Below are positions 45,349 to 53,842 of a DNA stretch of 64,000 bases, in pieces. Position 1 is the stretch's first letter, and every line of letters starts with the position of its first letter. Location of the stretch: assembly GCA_000940995.1 (NCBI GenBank), contig CP005974.1, positions 1,736,001 through 1,800,000 on the forward strand, written 5' to 3'. The stretch comes from Photobacterium gaetbulicola Gung47. GTDB taxonomy: Bacteria > Pseudomonadota > Gammaproteobacteria > Enterobacterales > Vibrionaceae. The translations under genes and the position numbers were made by a program. The notes under the pieces are model-generated. The model did not search any database and was not told where the DNA came from. It saw only the letters and a program-made list of their open reading frames with translations.

Positions 45349-46110
45349 CTACCCCTGTTCAAACCATTGTAATTTTTCATTCAGCGAGGTGACACTGCCA
45401 ATGACAATCAATGCCGGGCTTTTAGCACCGCTGGCCAGTGCTGGCAATTGTGCCAGCGTCCCTGTCAGTACCCGTTGATCATACCGGGTGCCGTTTTCGA
45501 TAATGGCGCAAGGCGTCGAAGCGGCAAGGCCATGGGTGATGAGTTTGTCGCAAATATGGCCACTTTGTTTGAGGCCCATATAGAAGACCAGGGTATTGTT
45601 AGAGTGGGCGAGGGATTGCCACTCGATTTCACGGCCGTCTTTTTGCACATGGCCCGTGATGAACTGGACACTTTGGGCATGGTCACGGTGGGTGAGGGGG
45701 ATTCCCGCATAGGCCGTTGCGCCAGCCGCCGCAGTAATGCCCGGCACCACTTCGTACTTAATGCCGAACTTGGCCAGCTCCTCGAGCTCTTCACCGCCAC
45801 GGCCGAAGATGAATGAATCACCGCCTTTCAAGCGGACAACCCGCTTACCTTCCTGTGCCTTTTGTACCAGTATCTGGTTGATTTGCTCTTGCGGAACACA
45901 GTGGAAGTCGAGCTTCTTGCCAACGTAAATCATCTCGGCTGAACGATCCGCCAGTGCCAAGATATCGTTTGAAACCAAACGGTCGTACACCACAACGTCT
46001 GCCGCCTGGATAACTTTGAGGCCTTTGACGGTCAGTAAGTCCGGATCCCCCGGGCCTGCACCGACTAGGGATACAAAGCCGCTGTTTGATAGTGTGTTAC
46101 TGGTGGTCAT
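45349..46110 (-). CDS. cobA: Uroporphyrinogen-III C-methyltransferase
   Basis: SUMT methylates uroporphyrinogen III to precorrin-2, the first step to siroheme, the cofactor of NirB. The 253-residue protein has the SAM-dependent methylase motifs VGAGPGDPDLLT, VVYDRLVS, RLKGGDSFIFGRGGEE and PGITAAAGA. The start at 46110 has an AAGGGA site. It is a single-domain form without the CysG dehydrogenase-ferrochelatase part, so precorrin-2 oxidation must be encoded elsewhere. It lies downstream of nirBD-nirC on the same strand and supports nitrite reduction. Confidence 0.95.
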   Translation of the reverse strand: MTTSNTLSNSGFVSLVGAGPGDPDLLTVKGLKVIQAADVVVYDRLVSNDILALADRSAEMIYVGKKLDFHCVPQEQINQILVQKAQEGKRVVRLKGGDSFIFGRGGEELEELAKFGIKYEVVPGITAAAGATAYAGIPLTHRDHAQSVQFITGHVQKDGREIEWQSLAHSNNTLVFYMGLKQSGHICDKLITHGLAASTPCAIIENGTRYDQRVLTGTLAQLPALASGAKSPALIVIGSVTSLNEKLQWFEQG

Positions 46111-46228
46111 GGCGATTCCCTTCAAGAAACTTGGATATAAAAAGTAACACTCGTTGCGGTGATTCTTATCCTAAGGAGTTATTACTTTTTATAGCCAAAA
46201 CAATACAATAGCCTTATTGGTAAGTGTT

Positions 46229-46252
46229 GGCCCCGAGTCTTTACCCGGGACC
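46229..46252 (-). other. Weak stem-loop between nirC and cobA
   Basis: On the minus-strand RNA, GGUCCCG pairs with CGGGGCC, one pair being G-U, with a 10-base loop and no T run. It may partly separate nirC from cobA. The 154-base gap has no gene. Confidence 0.35.
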
Positions 46253-46264
46253 AAAGAGTAATGA

Positions 46265-47119
46265 TTATTTAGTAGCGAATGCAGGTGCTGCATCTATAAC
46301 TGAATCATTCTCTACATTGTGTGCAGGAGCTGTTTTAGCGTGAGTCAGGTATAGCGGCACACAGGTAAACAGCAAACCACCCACTAGGTTACCAAGAATG
46401 GTTGGTACTAGGTTGAAACTCAGCCAGGTCGAGATGCCAAAATCTGCCCCCAGCATCATGCCCAACGGGAACAGGAACATATTCACGACCGCGTGTTCGA
46501 ATACAAGCGCAAAAAAGATAAAGATTGGCAGCCACATCGCCGCGATTTTACCGGCAACGCTACGTGCGGTCATGTTGCCGATCACGCCGAGGCAAACCAT
46601 CAGGTTGCACAGGATACCGCGGACAAAACAGGTGATCCAACCATTGGCACCGAGTTCTTCGAAGCCAACAGTACGTGCTGTGGCTGCTTTGATAAAGGTT
46701 TGACCGACAGCGCCCGGCTCAACACTGAAGTTCATGGTGAAGGAGAGGGCGATCAGGAAAGCAACGATCAGCGAGCCGATCAGGTTGCCCAGGCCCACCA
46801 GACCCCAGCAGCGTAAAACACTGCCCCAGGTAATCCCCGGACGGTTTTCAAATTTTGCCAGTGGTGCAAGGCCAAATACGCCGGTTACCAAATCATACCC
46901 CATCAGGCTCAAGATACAGAAACCGACAGGGAAGACGAGGGCCCCAACAATGCCAATACCTGTCTGTGTAATGGTGGTGATCGCCACAACGACTGCCAGC
47001 GAGAGAATAATCCCGGCCATCGTGCCACGCAAAAACAGATCACGTGTCGATGTGCGGATTTTTGCCTCGCCCGTATCAATCATTGTCTGAACGAATTCCA
47101 TCGGTTTTGAATAGGACAT
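46265..47119 (-). CDS. nirC: Formate/nitrite transporter family channel NirC
   Basis: This inner-membrane channel imports nitrite for NirBD. The 284-residue protein has six helices and FNT motifs: LFLRGTMAGIILSLAV, a central NLIGSLIVAF stretch and FEHAVVNMFLFPLG carrying the channel histidine. Two adjacent ATGs (47122 and 47119) follow GGAG; the second has the better 7-base spacing. The protein ends in a hydrophilic tail. It follows nirD by 110 bases. Confidence 0.9.
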   Translation of the reverse strand: MSYSKPMEFVQTMIDTGEAKIRTSTRDLFLRGTMAGIILSLAVVVAITTITQTGIGIVGALVFPVGFCILSLMGYDLVTGVFGLAPLAKFENRPGITWGSVLRCWGLVGLGNLIGSLIVAFLIALSFTMNFSVEPGAVGQTFIKAATARTVGFEELGANGWITCFVRGILCNLMVCLGVIGNMTARSVAGKIAAMWLPIFIFFALVFEHAVVNMFLFPLGMMLGADFGISTWLSFNLVPTILGNLVGGLLFTCVPLYLTHAKTAPAHNVENDSVIDAAPAFATK

Positions 47120-47229
47120 CATGTCACTCCAAAAAGTTAAAATAAAAATTGAATAGTCAAAGGCTCTTACTTTCAAAGTGGGCGAAGAGCCTTTTCGCTA
47201 TTAAATCTTTGGCGTTTAATCGGTTAGGC

Positions 47230-47553
47230 TTAAGCCGCGATTTCGACTTTGCCGTTGGTCACTCGGGCAGTGAAGGCTTTGATGCTAAAGCGCTCATCTT
47301 CCATGCATGCTCCAGTCGACAAGTTGAAGCGTTGTTTTTTCAGTGGGCTCGCCACCCAAAGTTCGTCCAGGTGTTGGCAAATCAAGCCGCGTGATAGCAC
47401 ATTGGAGCGGGCAAATGGATCCATGTTGCTGATAGCGAAGATCTCTTCAGCCTCGCCTGGACGAAAGATGGCAACTTGCTGGCCGTTGAACAACGCACAG
47501 ACGCCAGTACCTGGGGTGATATCTTGGATATCGCAAATTTGTTCAAAAGCCAT
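47230..47553 (-). CDS. nirD: Nitrite reductase small subunit NirD
   Basis: NirD is the small subunit of cytoplasmic NADH-dependent nitrite reductase. The 107-residue product is a Rieske-like fold (CDIQDITPGTGVCALFN ... DPFARSNVLSRGL) that lacks the usual Cys/His cluster ligands, as normal for NirD. Its ATG overlaps the nirB stop by one base. Confidence 0.95.
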   Translation of the reverse strand: MAFEQICDIQDITPGTGVCALFNGQQVAIFRPGEAEEIFAISNMDPFARSNVLSRGLICQHLDELWVASPLKKQRFNLSTGACMEDERFSIKAFTARVTNGKVEIAA

Positions 47554-50114
47554 TATGAGTTCTCCAATTCAACGTGCAGGATATCGCCAACCGCACCAGG
47601 GTGTTTTTCGATGAATGTTGCCGGACGGTGCTGATCACGTTCAGTAACGAAGACCACGTTGTCATCACGCAAGTCCGAGTTGATGAAGTGGGCAAAGCGC
47701 GTCAGCTGCGACTCGTCGTTGAGGGTCGCGGCCCATTCACACTCGTACTCATTGACCAACTTGGCCACGTCAGCTTCTAGTTGCGTGTTGATACCGAGTT
47801 TGTCTTCGACAATCACTTGGCGTAAGTAGTCCACACCACCTTCCATGTTTTCCATCCATACCGAGGTACGTTGCAGCGGCGCTGCGGTACGGATATAGAA
47901 CATCATGAAGCGGTCGATGTACTTGATCAGGGTTTCCTGATCCAGGTCGCTGGCCAGCAGGTCGGCGTGACGAGGCTTCATACCACCGTTACCACAGACA
48001 TACATGTTCCAGCCGGCATCGATGGCGATAATACCAAGGTCTTTGCCTTGTGCTTCGGCGCACTCACGGGTACAGCCGGACACACCGAACTTCATCTTGT
48101 GCGGGGTACGGATCCCCTTGTAGCGGTTCTCGATAAATGAACCCAGGCCGACAGAGTCTTGGACACCGTAGCGGCACCAGGTCGAACCCACACAAGTTTT
48201 TGCCATACGCAGTGCTTTGGCATAGGCCTGTCCGGTCTCGAAGCCAGCACTGATCAGCTTGCGCCAGATCTGCGGCAGGTCGTCTTTCTGGGCGCCGAAC
48301 AGGCCGATACGCTGCGCACCGGTTACCTTGGTATACAACTTGTATTCTTCAGCCACGGCGGCCAGCGCGGCCAGCGCTTGAGGCGTTACCTCACCACCGG
48401 CCATACGCGGGATCACCGAGTAAGTCCCGTCTTTTTGGATGTTGCCCAGAAAGTTATCGTTGGTGTCGTGCAGCTTGACCAGCTGCGGTTTGAGGATGTG
48501 CTCGCCCCAGCAAGAGGCCAGGATCGAGCCTACCAGCGGTTTACACACTTCACAGCCGTAGCCTTTGCCGTATTTATCCAACAGCTCATCGAAGGTTTTG
48601 ATTTCTTCGATGCGGATCAGGTGGAACAGTTCCTGGCGTGAGTAAGCGAAGTGTTCACAGACATCGTTCTTCACTTCGATGCCGGACTTCGCCAGTTCGG
48701 CGTTAAGCACCGAGGTGACCAGCGGGATACAGCCACCACAGCCAGTCCCCGCGCCGGTTACGGCTTTGATGTCAGCCAAAGTATGGTTGCCATCCGAAAC
48801 CGCCTGGGCGATTTTTGCTTTGGTTACGTCGAAGCATGAACAGATCACTGCACTATCTGGCAGGGCATCCGCGCCCAGGGATGGTTTTTCTGCACCAGCA
48901 TGGGCCGGTAGGATCAAGGTGTCAGGGTGCTCCGGCAGCTCCATTTCATTGAGCATCAGCTGCAGCAGATCACCGTAGTCGGTGGTGTCGCCAACCAGCA
49001 CGGCGCCCAGTAGCTTCTTGTTGTCTTCAGAAACGATAATACGCTTGTAGACTTCCTGCTCCTCGTTTTGGTAGATGAAGCTCTTGCAACCCGGGGTACG
49101 GCCATTGGCATCGCCGATTGAGCCGACTTTTACACCCAGCAATTTCAGCTTGGCGCTCATATCGGCTCCTTCGAACTGATTGGCCTCGCCAATGAGGTGA
49201 GAAACGGCAACCTGTGCCATCTTGTAGCCTGGGGCAACCAAGCCGTAGAACATGTCATTCCAGGAGGCACATTCACCAATGGCGTAGATATTGGCATCTG
49301 ATGTTTGGCAGTGATTGTTGATTGCCACCCCGCCACGTTGTGCCAGATCGAGATCCATTTGGCGTGCCAGGTTGTCCTGTGGACGGATACCGGCAGAGAA
49401 AACAATAAAGTCCGTCTCTAGCTCGGTGCCGTCGGCGAAGCGCATGACATTGCGGGAATCTGTACCTTCTGGGGCAATTTCCAGCGTATTTTTACTGGTG
49501 TGGACATTGACACCCATACGCTCGATTTTCTGGCGCAGCTGGTTACCGCCAGCCATATCCAACTGCTCGGCCATCAGCTTCGGAGCAAATTCGACAACAT
49601 GAGTTTCAACGCCGAGCGCTTTCAGGGCACCAGCGGCTTCAAGGCCAAGCAGGCCGCCACCGATCACAACGCCGACTTTGCTTTTCTTGGCACATGCTTC
49701 GATAGCCTTTAGATCTTCGATTGTTCGGTAGACAAAGCAATCTTTGCTTTCGTTACCCTTGATAGGTGGTACAAACGGGAAAGAGCCAGTAGCGAGGATC
49801 AGTTTGTCGTATTGAATTTCACGCCCAGTGCTGGAGTAGATGATACGGTTTTCGCGATTGACGTTAATGGCACGTTCGCCGAGGAGGAGATTGATGGCGT
49901 GTTTTTGGTAGAAGCCTTCTTTGACGAGCGAAAGTTCTTCGGCGGTATGGTGGGAGAAGTATGACGATAGGTGAACCCTATCATAGGCGACCCGAGGTTC
50001 TTCACAGAAGACGGTTACCTCGTAATTGTCCATATTGGCTTTATCGACCAACTCCTCGATAAAGCGATGGCCCACCATTCCGTTGCCGATGATGGCCAGT
50101 CTCACTTTGCTCAT
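47553..50114 (-). CDS. nirB: Nitrite reductase large subunit NirB
   Basis: NirB reduces nitrite to ammonium with NADH. The 853-residue protein has an FAD/NADH oxidoreductase domain (about 1-400; IGNGMVGHRF, VVIGGGLLGLEAAG), a BFD-like 2Fe-2S domain (about 420-470; VICSCFD, GAGTGCGGCIP), a second CEVCKP cysteine pair and a C-terminal sulfite/nitrite reductase domain with siroheme/4Fe-4S ligands in CVGSTWCRYG and SGCTRECAEA. Length is normal. It is the first gene of nirBD-nirC, with a clear FNR/NarP promoter upstream. Confidence 0.97.
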   Translation of the reverse strand: MSKVRLAIIGNGMVGHRFIEELVDKANMDNYEVTVFCEEPRVAYDRVHLSSYFSHHTAEELSLVKEGFYQKHAINLLLGERAINVNRENRIIYSSTGREIQYDKLILATGSFPFVPPIKGNESKDCFVYRTIEDLKAIEACAKKSKVGVVIGGGLLGLEAAGALKALGVETHVVEFAPKLMAEQLDMAGGNQLRQKIERMGVNVHTSKNTLEIAPEGTDSRNVMRFADGTELETDFIVFSAGIRPQDNLARQMDLDLAQRGGVAINNHCQTSDANIYAIGECASWNDMFYGLVAPGYKMAQVAVSHLIGEANQFEGADMSAKLKLLGVKVGSIGDANGRTPGCKSFIYQNEEQEVYKRIIVSEDNKKLLGAVLVGDTTDYGDLLQLMLNEMELPEHPDTLILPAHAGAEKPSLGADALPDSAVICSCFDVTKAKIAQAVSDGNHTLADIKAVTGAGTGCGGCIPLVTSVLNAELAKSGIEVKNDVCEHFAYSRQELFHLIRIEEIKTFDELLDKYGKGYGCEVCKPLVGSILASCWGEHILKPQLVKLHDTNDNFLGNIQKDGTYSVIPRMAGGEVTPQALAALAAVAEEYKLYTKVTGAQRIGLFGAQKDDLPQIWRKLISAGFETGQAYAKALRMAKTCVGSTWCRYGVQDSVGLGSFIENRYKGIRTPHKMKFGVSGCTRECAEAQGKDLGIIAIDAGWNMYVCGNGGMKPRHADLLASDLDQETLIKYIDRFMMFYIRTAAPLQRTSVWMENMEGGVDYLRQVIVEDKLGINTQLEADVAKLVNEYECEWAATLNDESQLTRFAHFINSDLRDDNVVFVTERDQHRPATFIEKHPGAVGDILHVELENS

Positions 50115-50151
50115 AAGATCCTCTACTACAAAGTCATAAATTCTGAACGGG

Positions 50152-50222
50152 ATCTTAATGAGACAAGGTGTGAATAAATATGACGTAAGTCAATTACAGT
50201 TTTGAATAACCCTAAAGTGGTA
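50152..50222 (-). promoter_or_regulatory. nirB promoter: FNR site, NarP site and -10
   Basis: On the minus strand: TACCACT-TT-AGGGTTA (50222-50207) is a NarL/NarP 7-2-7 site with one mismatch; TTGAC-TTAC-GTCAT (50193-50180) is an FNR site with one mismatch; TAAGAT (50157-50152) is a -10. If the start is near 50145, FNR is centred at -41.5 and NarP at -69.5, the same spacing as in E. coli nirB. The start site is deduced, not measured. Confidence 0.7.
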
Positions 50223-50568
50223 TATCTTATAAAATCAATAACTTATATTAAATGCTATTGTACGACAAGAATAAATATGAAGAATTAAAACAATAAATAT
50301 GAATGGAGTGGCATTGGGTGTGATGCTTTCTTACTGATTGTGAAGCACAGAGCGGGAACATTTTGTCGATGAAGCTGCAACAACCCACTGTCAGTTTATG
50401 GATAGTCAGGGGACAGTGGTTGATTTTTATCCTGAGCACTATCGTCGCGGAATAACTGACATCAAACTGATTAATTTCTCGGCGTACACTGATATGTTGT
50501 GATGTTGGTACTTGAATCTCGGTTCGTATTTGGTAAAAACAAAGGATGAAGAGGTTCCGGAGACAGGG
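50223..50568. other. Intergenic region; nothing firm recognised
   Basis: This A/T-rich stretch of about 346 bases lies between divergent nirB and a small gene. No further gene or RNA was recognised. Confidence 0.35.
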
Positions 50569-50826
50569 ATGACAACAGATAAATCGGTGGCAGAGAAATT
50601 ACTGAGCCAGGAAATCATGGATCAGGTAAGTAAGCAAGGCGCCATCAATGCCCTCGAAGCAGTCTACAGTAAGGCGCGTTATGCCCGTTTTACCCGAGTG
50701 AAGTGGAGTGGAGATTTTTACGACGGCTTATTGTTCGACGATGGCAGTACCATCAGTGTTTACCCGGCCTCGTTTAACAAGCTCACCCTCATTGCCGCGA
50801 AATCGGGTGAAGCCGTGTCGGCATAG
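50569..50826 (+). CDS. Small soluble protein of unknown function
   Basis: I do not recognise it. From the ATG at 50569 (GGAGACAGGG upstream) it has 85 residues; an in-frame TTG at 50512 is less likely. The first half is helical (VAEKLLSQEIMDQVSKQG) and the second half is beta-rich (FTRVKWSGDFYDGLLFDDGS). No signal peptide or membrane helix. A strong terminator follows, so it is a single-gene unit. Confidence 0.65.
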   Translation: MTTDKSVAEKLLSQEIMDQVSKQGAINALEAVYSKARYARFTRVKWSGDFYDGLLFDDGSTISVYPASFNKLTLIAAKSGEAVSA

Positions 50827-50844
50827 CGATATTGTGTGGTTAAC

Positions 50845-50877
50845 GCCCTTTGAACCTATGTTCAAAGGGCTTTTTTT
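50845..50877 (+). terminator. Rho-independent terminator
   Basis: GCCCTTTGAA and TTCAAAGGGC form a perfect 10-bp stem with a 6-base loop and are followed by seven T. Confidence 0.93.
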
Positions 50878-50964
50878 GCTTGAAATTCATTGTGTCAATT
50901 TTGCAATATAAGATTTCACGTGCAAGTGTTGATGTGCTCTTAATGTCCATATAAGTTGCTAGCT

Positions 50965-50976
50965 GACCAAACAAAA
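50965..50976 (+). repeat. GACCAAACAAAA repeat, copy 1
   Basis: First of three exact copies of this 12-mer around the aromatic permease gene. It lies 74 bases before the leader-peptide ATG. Confidence 0.6.
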
Positions 50977-51038
50977 CAAGGGTAATCAGTGGAAGGTTAC
51001 CTTACTTATAGGGATTTATCGTTGTTGGAGTACGATTA

Positions 51039-51182
51039 ATGAACAATAAAACCATGGGGAAGATCCATCTATCCTCGGCCTCTTCTTTAGCGAACGCTTG
51101 CGCTTGCCATTCTCAATCTGCTAAACCTTCCGCAAACTTCCAGTTTTACGGCTATTTTGCCGCATTCCGATTTAGTCACTAA
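51039..51182 (+). CDS. Aromatic leader peptide upstream of the permease
   Basis: A 47-codon frame starts at an ATG with TTGGAG 8 bases upstream and ends 108 bases before the permease start. Residues 34-45 read FQFYGYFAAFRF: seven of twelve are Phe or Tyr, then SH and stop. Such clusters are the mark of leader peptides that sense charged tRNA or free amino acid (compare PheL, PheM, TnaC). A hairpin (51191-51213; TGCTGC/GCAGCA) follows directly without a T run, and then C/T-rich sequence, so Rho-dependent termination as in tnaC, or translational control, is more likely than a classic attenuator. The peptide is read directly from the sequence; its role is inferred. Confidence 0.72.
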   Translation: MNNKTMGKIHLSSASSLANACACHSQSAKPSANFQFYGYFAAFRFSH

Positions 51183-51290
51183 TTCTCTATTGCTGCTGTT
51201 TTCAACTGCAGCACATTGATAAATAGATTATTTCCCCATTTTGTTTTCTGTCCTTTACGAGGCGGAGACACATTATTACGAGACAAAATT

Positions 51291-52466
51291 GTGAATCTAA
51301 AACTGCTTGGTAGTTCTCTTATTATTGCGGGTACGGCATTGGGTGCCGGTATGTTGGCTATCCCTATGGTATTGGCCCAGTTCGGGCTGGTGTGGGGGAC
51401 GTTGTTAATGCTGGTGATCTGGCTGGGAACAACGTATGCGGCGCTTCTATTGCTCGAAGCCAGCATCAAAGCAGGGGGCGGCCTTGGTATGAATACCATA
51501 GCCCGCAAAACGCTAGGTAAAGGCGGCCAGTTGGTGACGAATAGCTTGCTGTATGCGCTGCTTGTTTGCTTGTTGATGGCGTACATCATTGGGGCTGGGG
51601 ATTTGGTACAGAAGCTGCTGTCCAGTATTGGCCTTGATCTGAGCCTGATGCAAAGCCAGGTTGCTTTTACGATGATCGCCGGAGTGGTTGTGGCGGCAGG
51701 TACTGCAGTGATTGATAAGCTTAACCGTGCACTGTTTGCCGTGATGGTGATTATGTTGGTGCTAACGTTACTCTCCTTGGTACCGACCATTTCAATCGAT
51801 AACCTTATGGTCGCAACCAGCGACAGTAAAATTGACCTTATCAAAACCAGCTCAGTACTGTTCACTAGTTTCGGCTTCATGGTGGTTATCCCATCTCTGG
51901 TGACGTACAACAAAGAAGCGAGCCACAAGCAGCTACGTAACATGGTAGTGATCGGCTCACTTGTGCCATTATTCAGCTACCTCCTATGGTTATATGCGGC
52001 AATGGGCAACTTAAGTGCTGAGCAAATGGTTAATTTTAAGAATGTTTCTGAGTTGATTGCAGCGCTGGGGTCGAGCCACAGCATGATTAACATGATTCTG
52101 TCAGTGTTCACAGGTCTTGCTCTGCTAACGTCTTTCCTCGGCGTTGCGATGGCTTTGTTTGACCAGAATGTGGATACATTCCGCCAAAATCGAGCTGTGA
52201 CCTATGTACTGACTTTCATCCTACCGCTGGCCGGTGCGCTGTTTGCCGCGGATCAGTTCCTATCGGTATTAGGCTACGCCGGTATTATCTTGGTGTTCCT
52301 TGCGGTATTCATTCCAATGGCAATGACTATAAAGCTACGCAAAGAGGATGACAGTGCCTTCGAGGCCGATGCTTCGGGCGTGTTGTATCAGGCATCTGGT
52401 GGTCAGCTGGCGATGGGCTTGAGCTTCCTGTTTGGATTCTTCTTGCTGGCTGCGGAGTTGATTTGA
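51291..52466 (+). CDS. Aromatic amino acid permease, TyrP/Mtr/TnaB (HAAAP) family
   Basis: This inner-membrane symporter imports tyrosine, tryptophan or phenylalanine. The body has eleven hydrophobic segments and starts with the family motif GSSLIIAGTALGAGMLAIP. The frame runs back to 51216, but homologues start just before this motif, so a GTG at 51291 (VNLKLLG) is preferred; the ribosome site is weak. That gives 391 residues, near the normal 400. An aromatic leader peptide precedes it and a strong terminator follows. Confidence 0.88.
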   Translation: MNLKLLGSSLIIAGTALGAGMLAIPMVLAQFGLVWGTLLMLVIWLGTTYAALLLLEASIKAGGGLGMNTIARKTLGKGGQLVTNSLLYALLVCLLMAYIIGAGDLVQKLLSSIGLDLSLMQSQVAFTMIAGVVVAAGTAVIDKLNRALFAVMVIMLVLTLLSLVPTISIDNLMVATSDSKIDLIKTSSVLFTSFGFMVVIPSLVTYNKEASHKQLRNMVVIGSLVPLFSYLLWLYAAMGNLSAEQMVNFKNVSELIAALGSSHSMINMILSVFTGLALLTSFLGVAMALFDQNVDTFRQNRAVTYVLTFILPLAGALFAADQFLSVLGYAGIILVFLAVFIPMAMTIKLRKEDDSAFEADASGVLYQASGGQLAMGLSFLFGFFLLAAELI

Positions 52467-52503
52467 TAGCAATATAAAGCGGTTGTGAAAAACCAATAGG
52501 AAT

Positions 52504-52533
52504 AAGGGCGTTTACTGGGTAAACGCCCTTTTT
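52504..52533 (+). terminator. Terminator after the aromatic permease
   Basis: AAGGGCGTTTAC and GTAAACGCCCTT form a perfect 12-bp stem with a TGG loop, followed by TTTG. Confidence 0.9.
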
Positions 52534-52583
52534 GTTTCTACCTGAATGATGAAAAAGGCAAACAGGCTGGATAGGTAGGATGC

Positions 52584-52595
52584 GACCAAACAAAA
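52584..52595 (+). repeat. GACCAAACAAAA repeat, copy 2
   Basis: Second exact copy, 50 bases after the permease terminator. With copy 3 it shares a longer GCGACCAAACAAAA. Confidence 0.6.
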
Positions 52596-52615
52596 CTACC
52601 TGTTGAAGTTTTAGC

Positions 52616-52627
52616 GACCAAACAAAA
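52616..52627 (+). repeat. GACCAAACAAAA repeat, copy 3
   Basis: Third exact copy, starting 32 bases (about three helical turns) after copy 2 and in the same orientation. Confidence 0.6.
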
Positions 52628-52761
52628 ACTTCTAACTGCTCTATGGAGTACTATTTGGAATAGGATAAAGCAGTGTTTTCCAATGGCATTGATAATACAA
52701 ACTTTCGTGGTTTGCAGCTATATCTCGCCTTCATCCTGTAAATGGCGAAAAAGACCATTAT

Positions 52762-52779
52762 TGTAAACTATTGTGTACA
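52762..52779 (+). promoter_or_regulatory. TyrR-box-like sequence
   Basis: TGTAAA-CTATTG-TGTACA matches the TyrR consensus TGTAAA-N6-TTTACA at 11 of 12 fixed positions. It lies 117 bases before the Ap4A phosphorylase-like gene, in a 429-base gap (52467-52895) without other genes. A single site of this kind can arise by chance. Confidence 0.3.
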
Positions 52780-52895
52780 CTGAGCTAGGTGCCACCAAGG
52801 CAAGGGGTGGGGGAGAAGAAAGCTTTTTGAAACAAGCAATTTGATCTGACTTGGGTATACAATGATGAAAGAAAAGGATTGTGAGGAGGGGACAT

Positions 52896-53687
52896 ATGTC
52901 CGGTCAAGCTGAAACGCTCTGGGAAACGGCAAACCGAGTTTCTGAGCGTGCGTTGGCAGATGGTAGCCTGATGCCGATAGTTACTGATGCCCAAGTATTA
53001 GAGGAAGAGGGGATCGCCTATTTTGCCCATGTCGTCACAGCTAATGCGACCAAGAAGTTCCGAGCTACCTCATCGCAAGGTAATCCGTTCCTGCCTTATG
53101 AACCATCTCTGTATGTCGGTGAAGCTGGAAAAGAGCATGTCTGCTTATTGAATAAGTTTCCGGTTCTGTCTCCCCATTTACTTATCTGTTCGAAAACGTT
53201 TGTTCCGCAGCAAACCTGCCTCGGTTTGAGTGATTTTCAGGGCTGGTTGAGAGGATTTGATCATCCCGATGTGTTTGGTTTTTACAATAATGGCCCTGTA
53301 GCGGGGGCGAGCCAACCCCACCGTCATATGCAGCTAGTCCGTTCACCTATCCCGTTGGAGCAGGTGATTGCCGCTGGGGAGCTGCCTTTTGCGCACCAGT
53401 TGGCGCCATTGCAAGCTCTGGATGCTGAAGCTCTGTATGATAGCTACCTTTCAATGATGGCGAATTTGGGGTTATTGGCGGAAGCGGAGGGGGGGAACTG
53501 CTCTCCTTATAATCTGCTGCTGACAGAACGTTGGATGTTATTGTTTCCCCGCAGCAAAAATAATATCGAAGGCATTTTTGCCAACGGAATAAACTATTCA
53601 GGACGTTTCTTGGTGAAGCATGCAGTCCAACTGGAATGGTTAAAGCAATATGGCTTGATGAACTATCTTGCTGACTGTAGCCGATAG
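52896..53687 (+). CDS. Ap4A phosphorylase / ATP adenylyltransferase-like HIT protein
   Basis: The 263-residue protein belongs to the HIT superfamily, Apa1/Apa2 type, which splits diadenosine tetraphosphate with phosphate to ATP and ADP. The catalytic triad is in GASQPHRHMQLV. Other family stretches are NPFLPYEPSLYVG, LLNKFPVLSPHLLICS and GGNCSPYNLLLTERWML. A GGAGGGG ribosome site precedes the ATG at 52896. It is a single-gene unit closed by the terminator at 53783. Confidence 0.9.
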   Translation: MSGQAETLWETANRVSERALADGSLMPIVTDAQVLEEEGIAYFAHVVTANATKKFRATSSQGNPFLPYEPSLYVGEAGKEHVCLLNKFPVLSPHLLICSKTFVPQQTCLGLSDFQGWLRGFDHPDVFGFYNNGPVAGASQPHRHMQLVRSPIPLEQVIAAGELPFAHQLAPLQALDAEALYDSYLSMMANLGLLAEAEGGNCSPYNLLLTERWMLLFPRSKNNIEGIFANGINYSGRFLVKHAVQLEWLKQYGLMNYLADCSR

Positions 53688-53782
53688 ATAGAGTCGATAA
53701 AATTAATGGGGCCAGTTTTTGTGGCGCATCGCTTGCGCCGGCAGGCAGCGTGATTATCTGATCTAAAGCGATAGGGGCATAA

Positions 53783-53813
53783 AAAAACCCGATAGCCAAG
53801 CTATCGGGTTTTT
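53783..53813. terminator. Bidirectional terminator between HIT gene and EF-G
   Basis: AAAAACCCGATAG and CTATCGGGTTTTT form a perfect 13-bp stem with a CCAAG loop, with A and T runs on both sides, between the converging genes. Confidence 0.92.
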
Positions 53814-53842
53814 ATCAGCTATTAAGCTTACTTAGATAAGAA

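Noticed and set aside
51191..51213. Classic Rho-independent attenuator for the aromatic permease
   Set aside because: The hairpin has no T run after it, so I list it only as part of a possible Rho-dependent or translational control.
51179..51943. 254-codon open frame on the minus strand
   Set aside because: It is antisense to the aromatic permease, and its composition is that of complementary membrane-protein codons.
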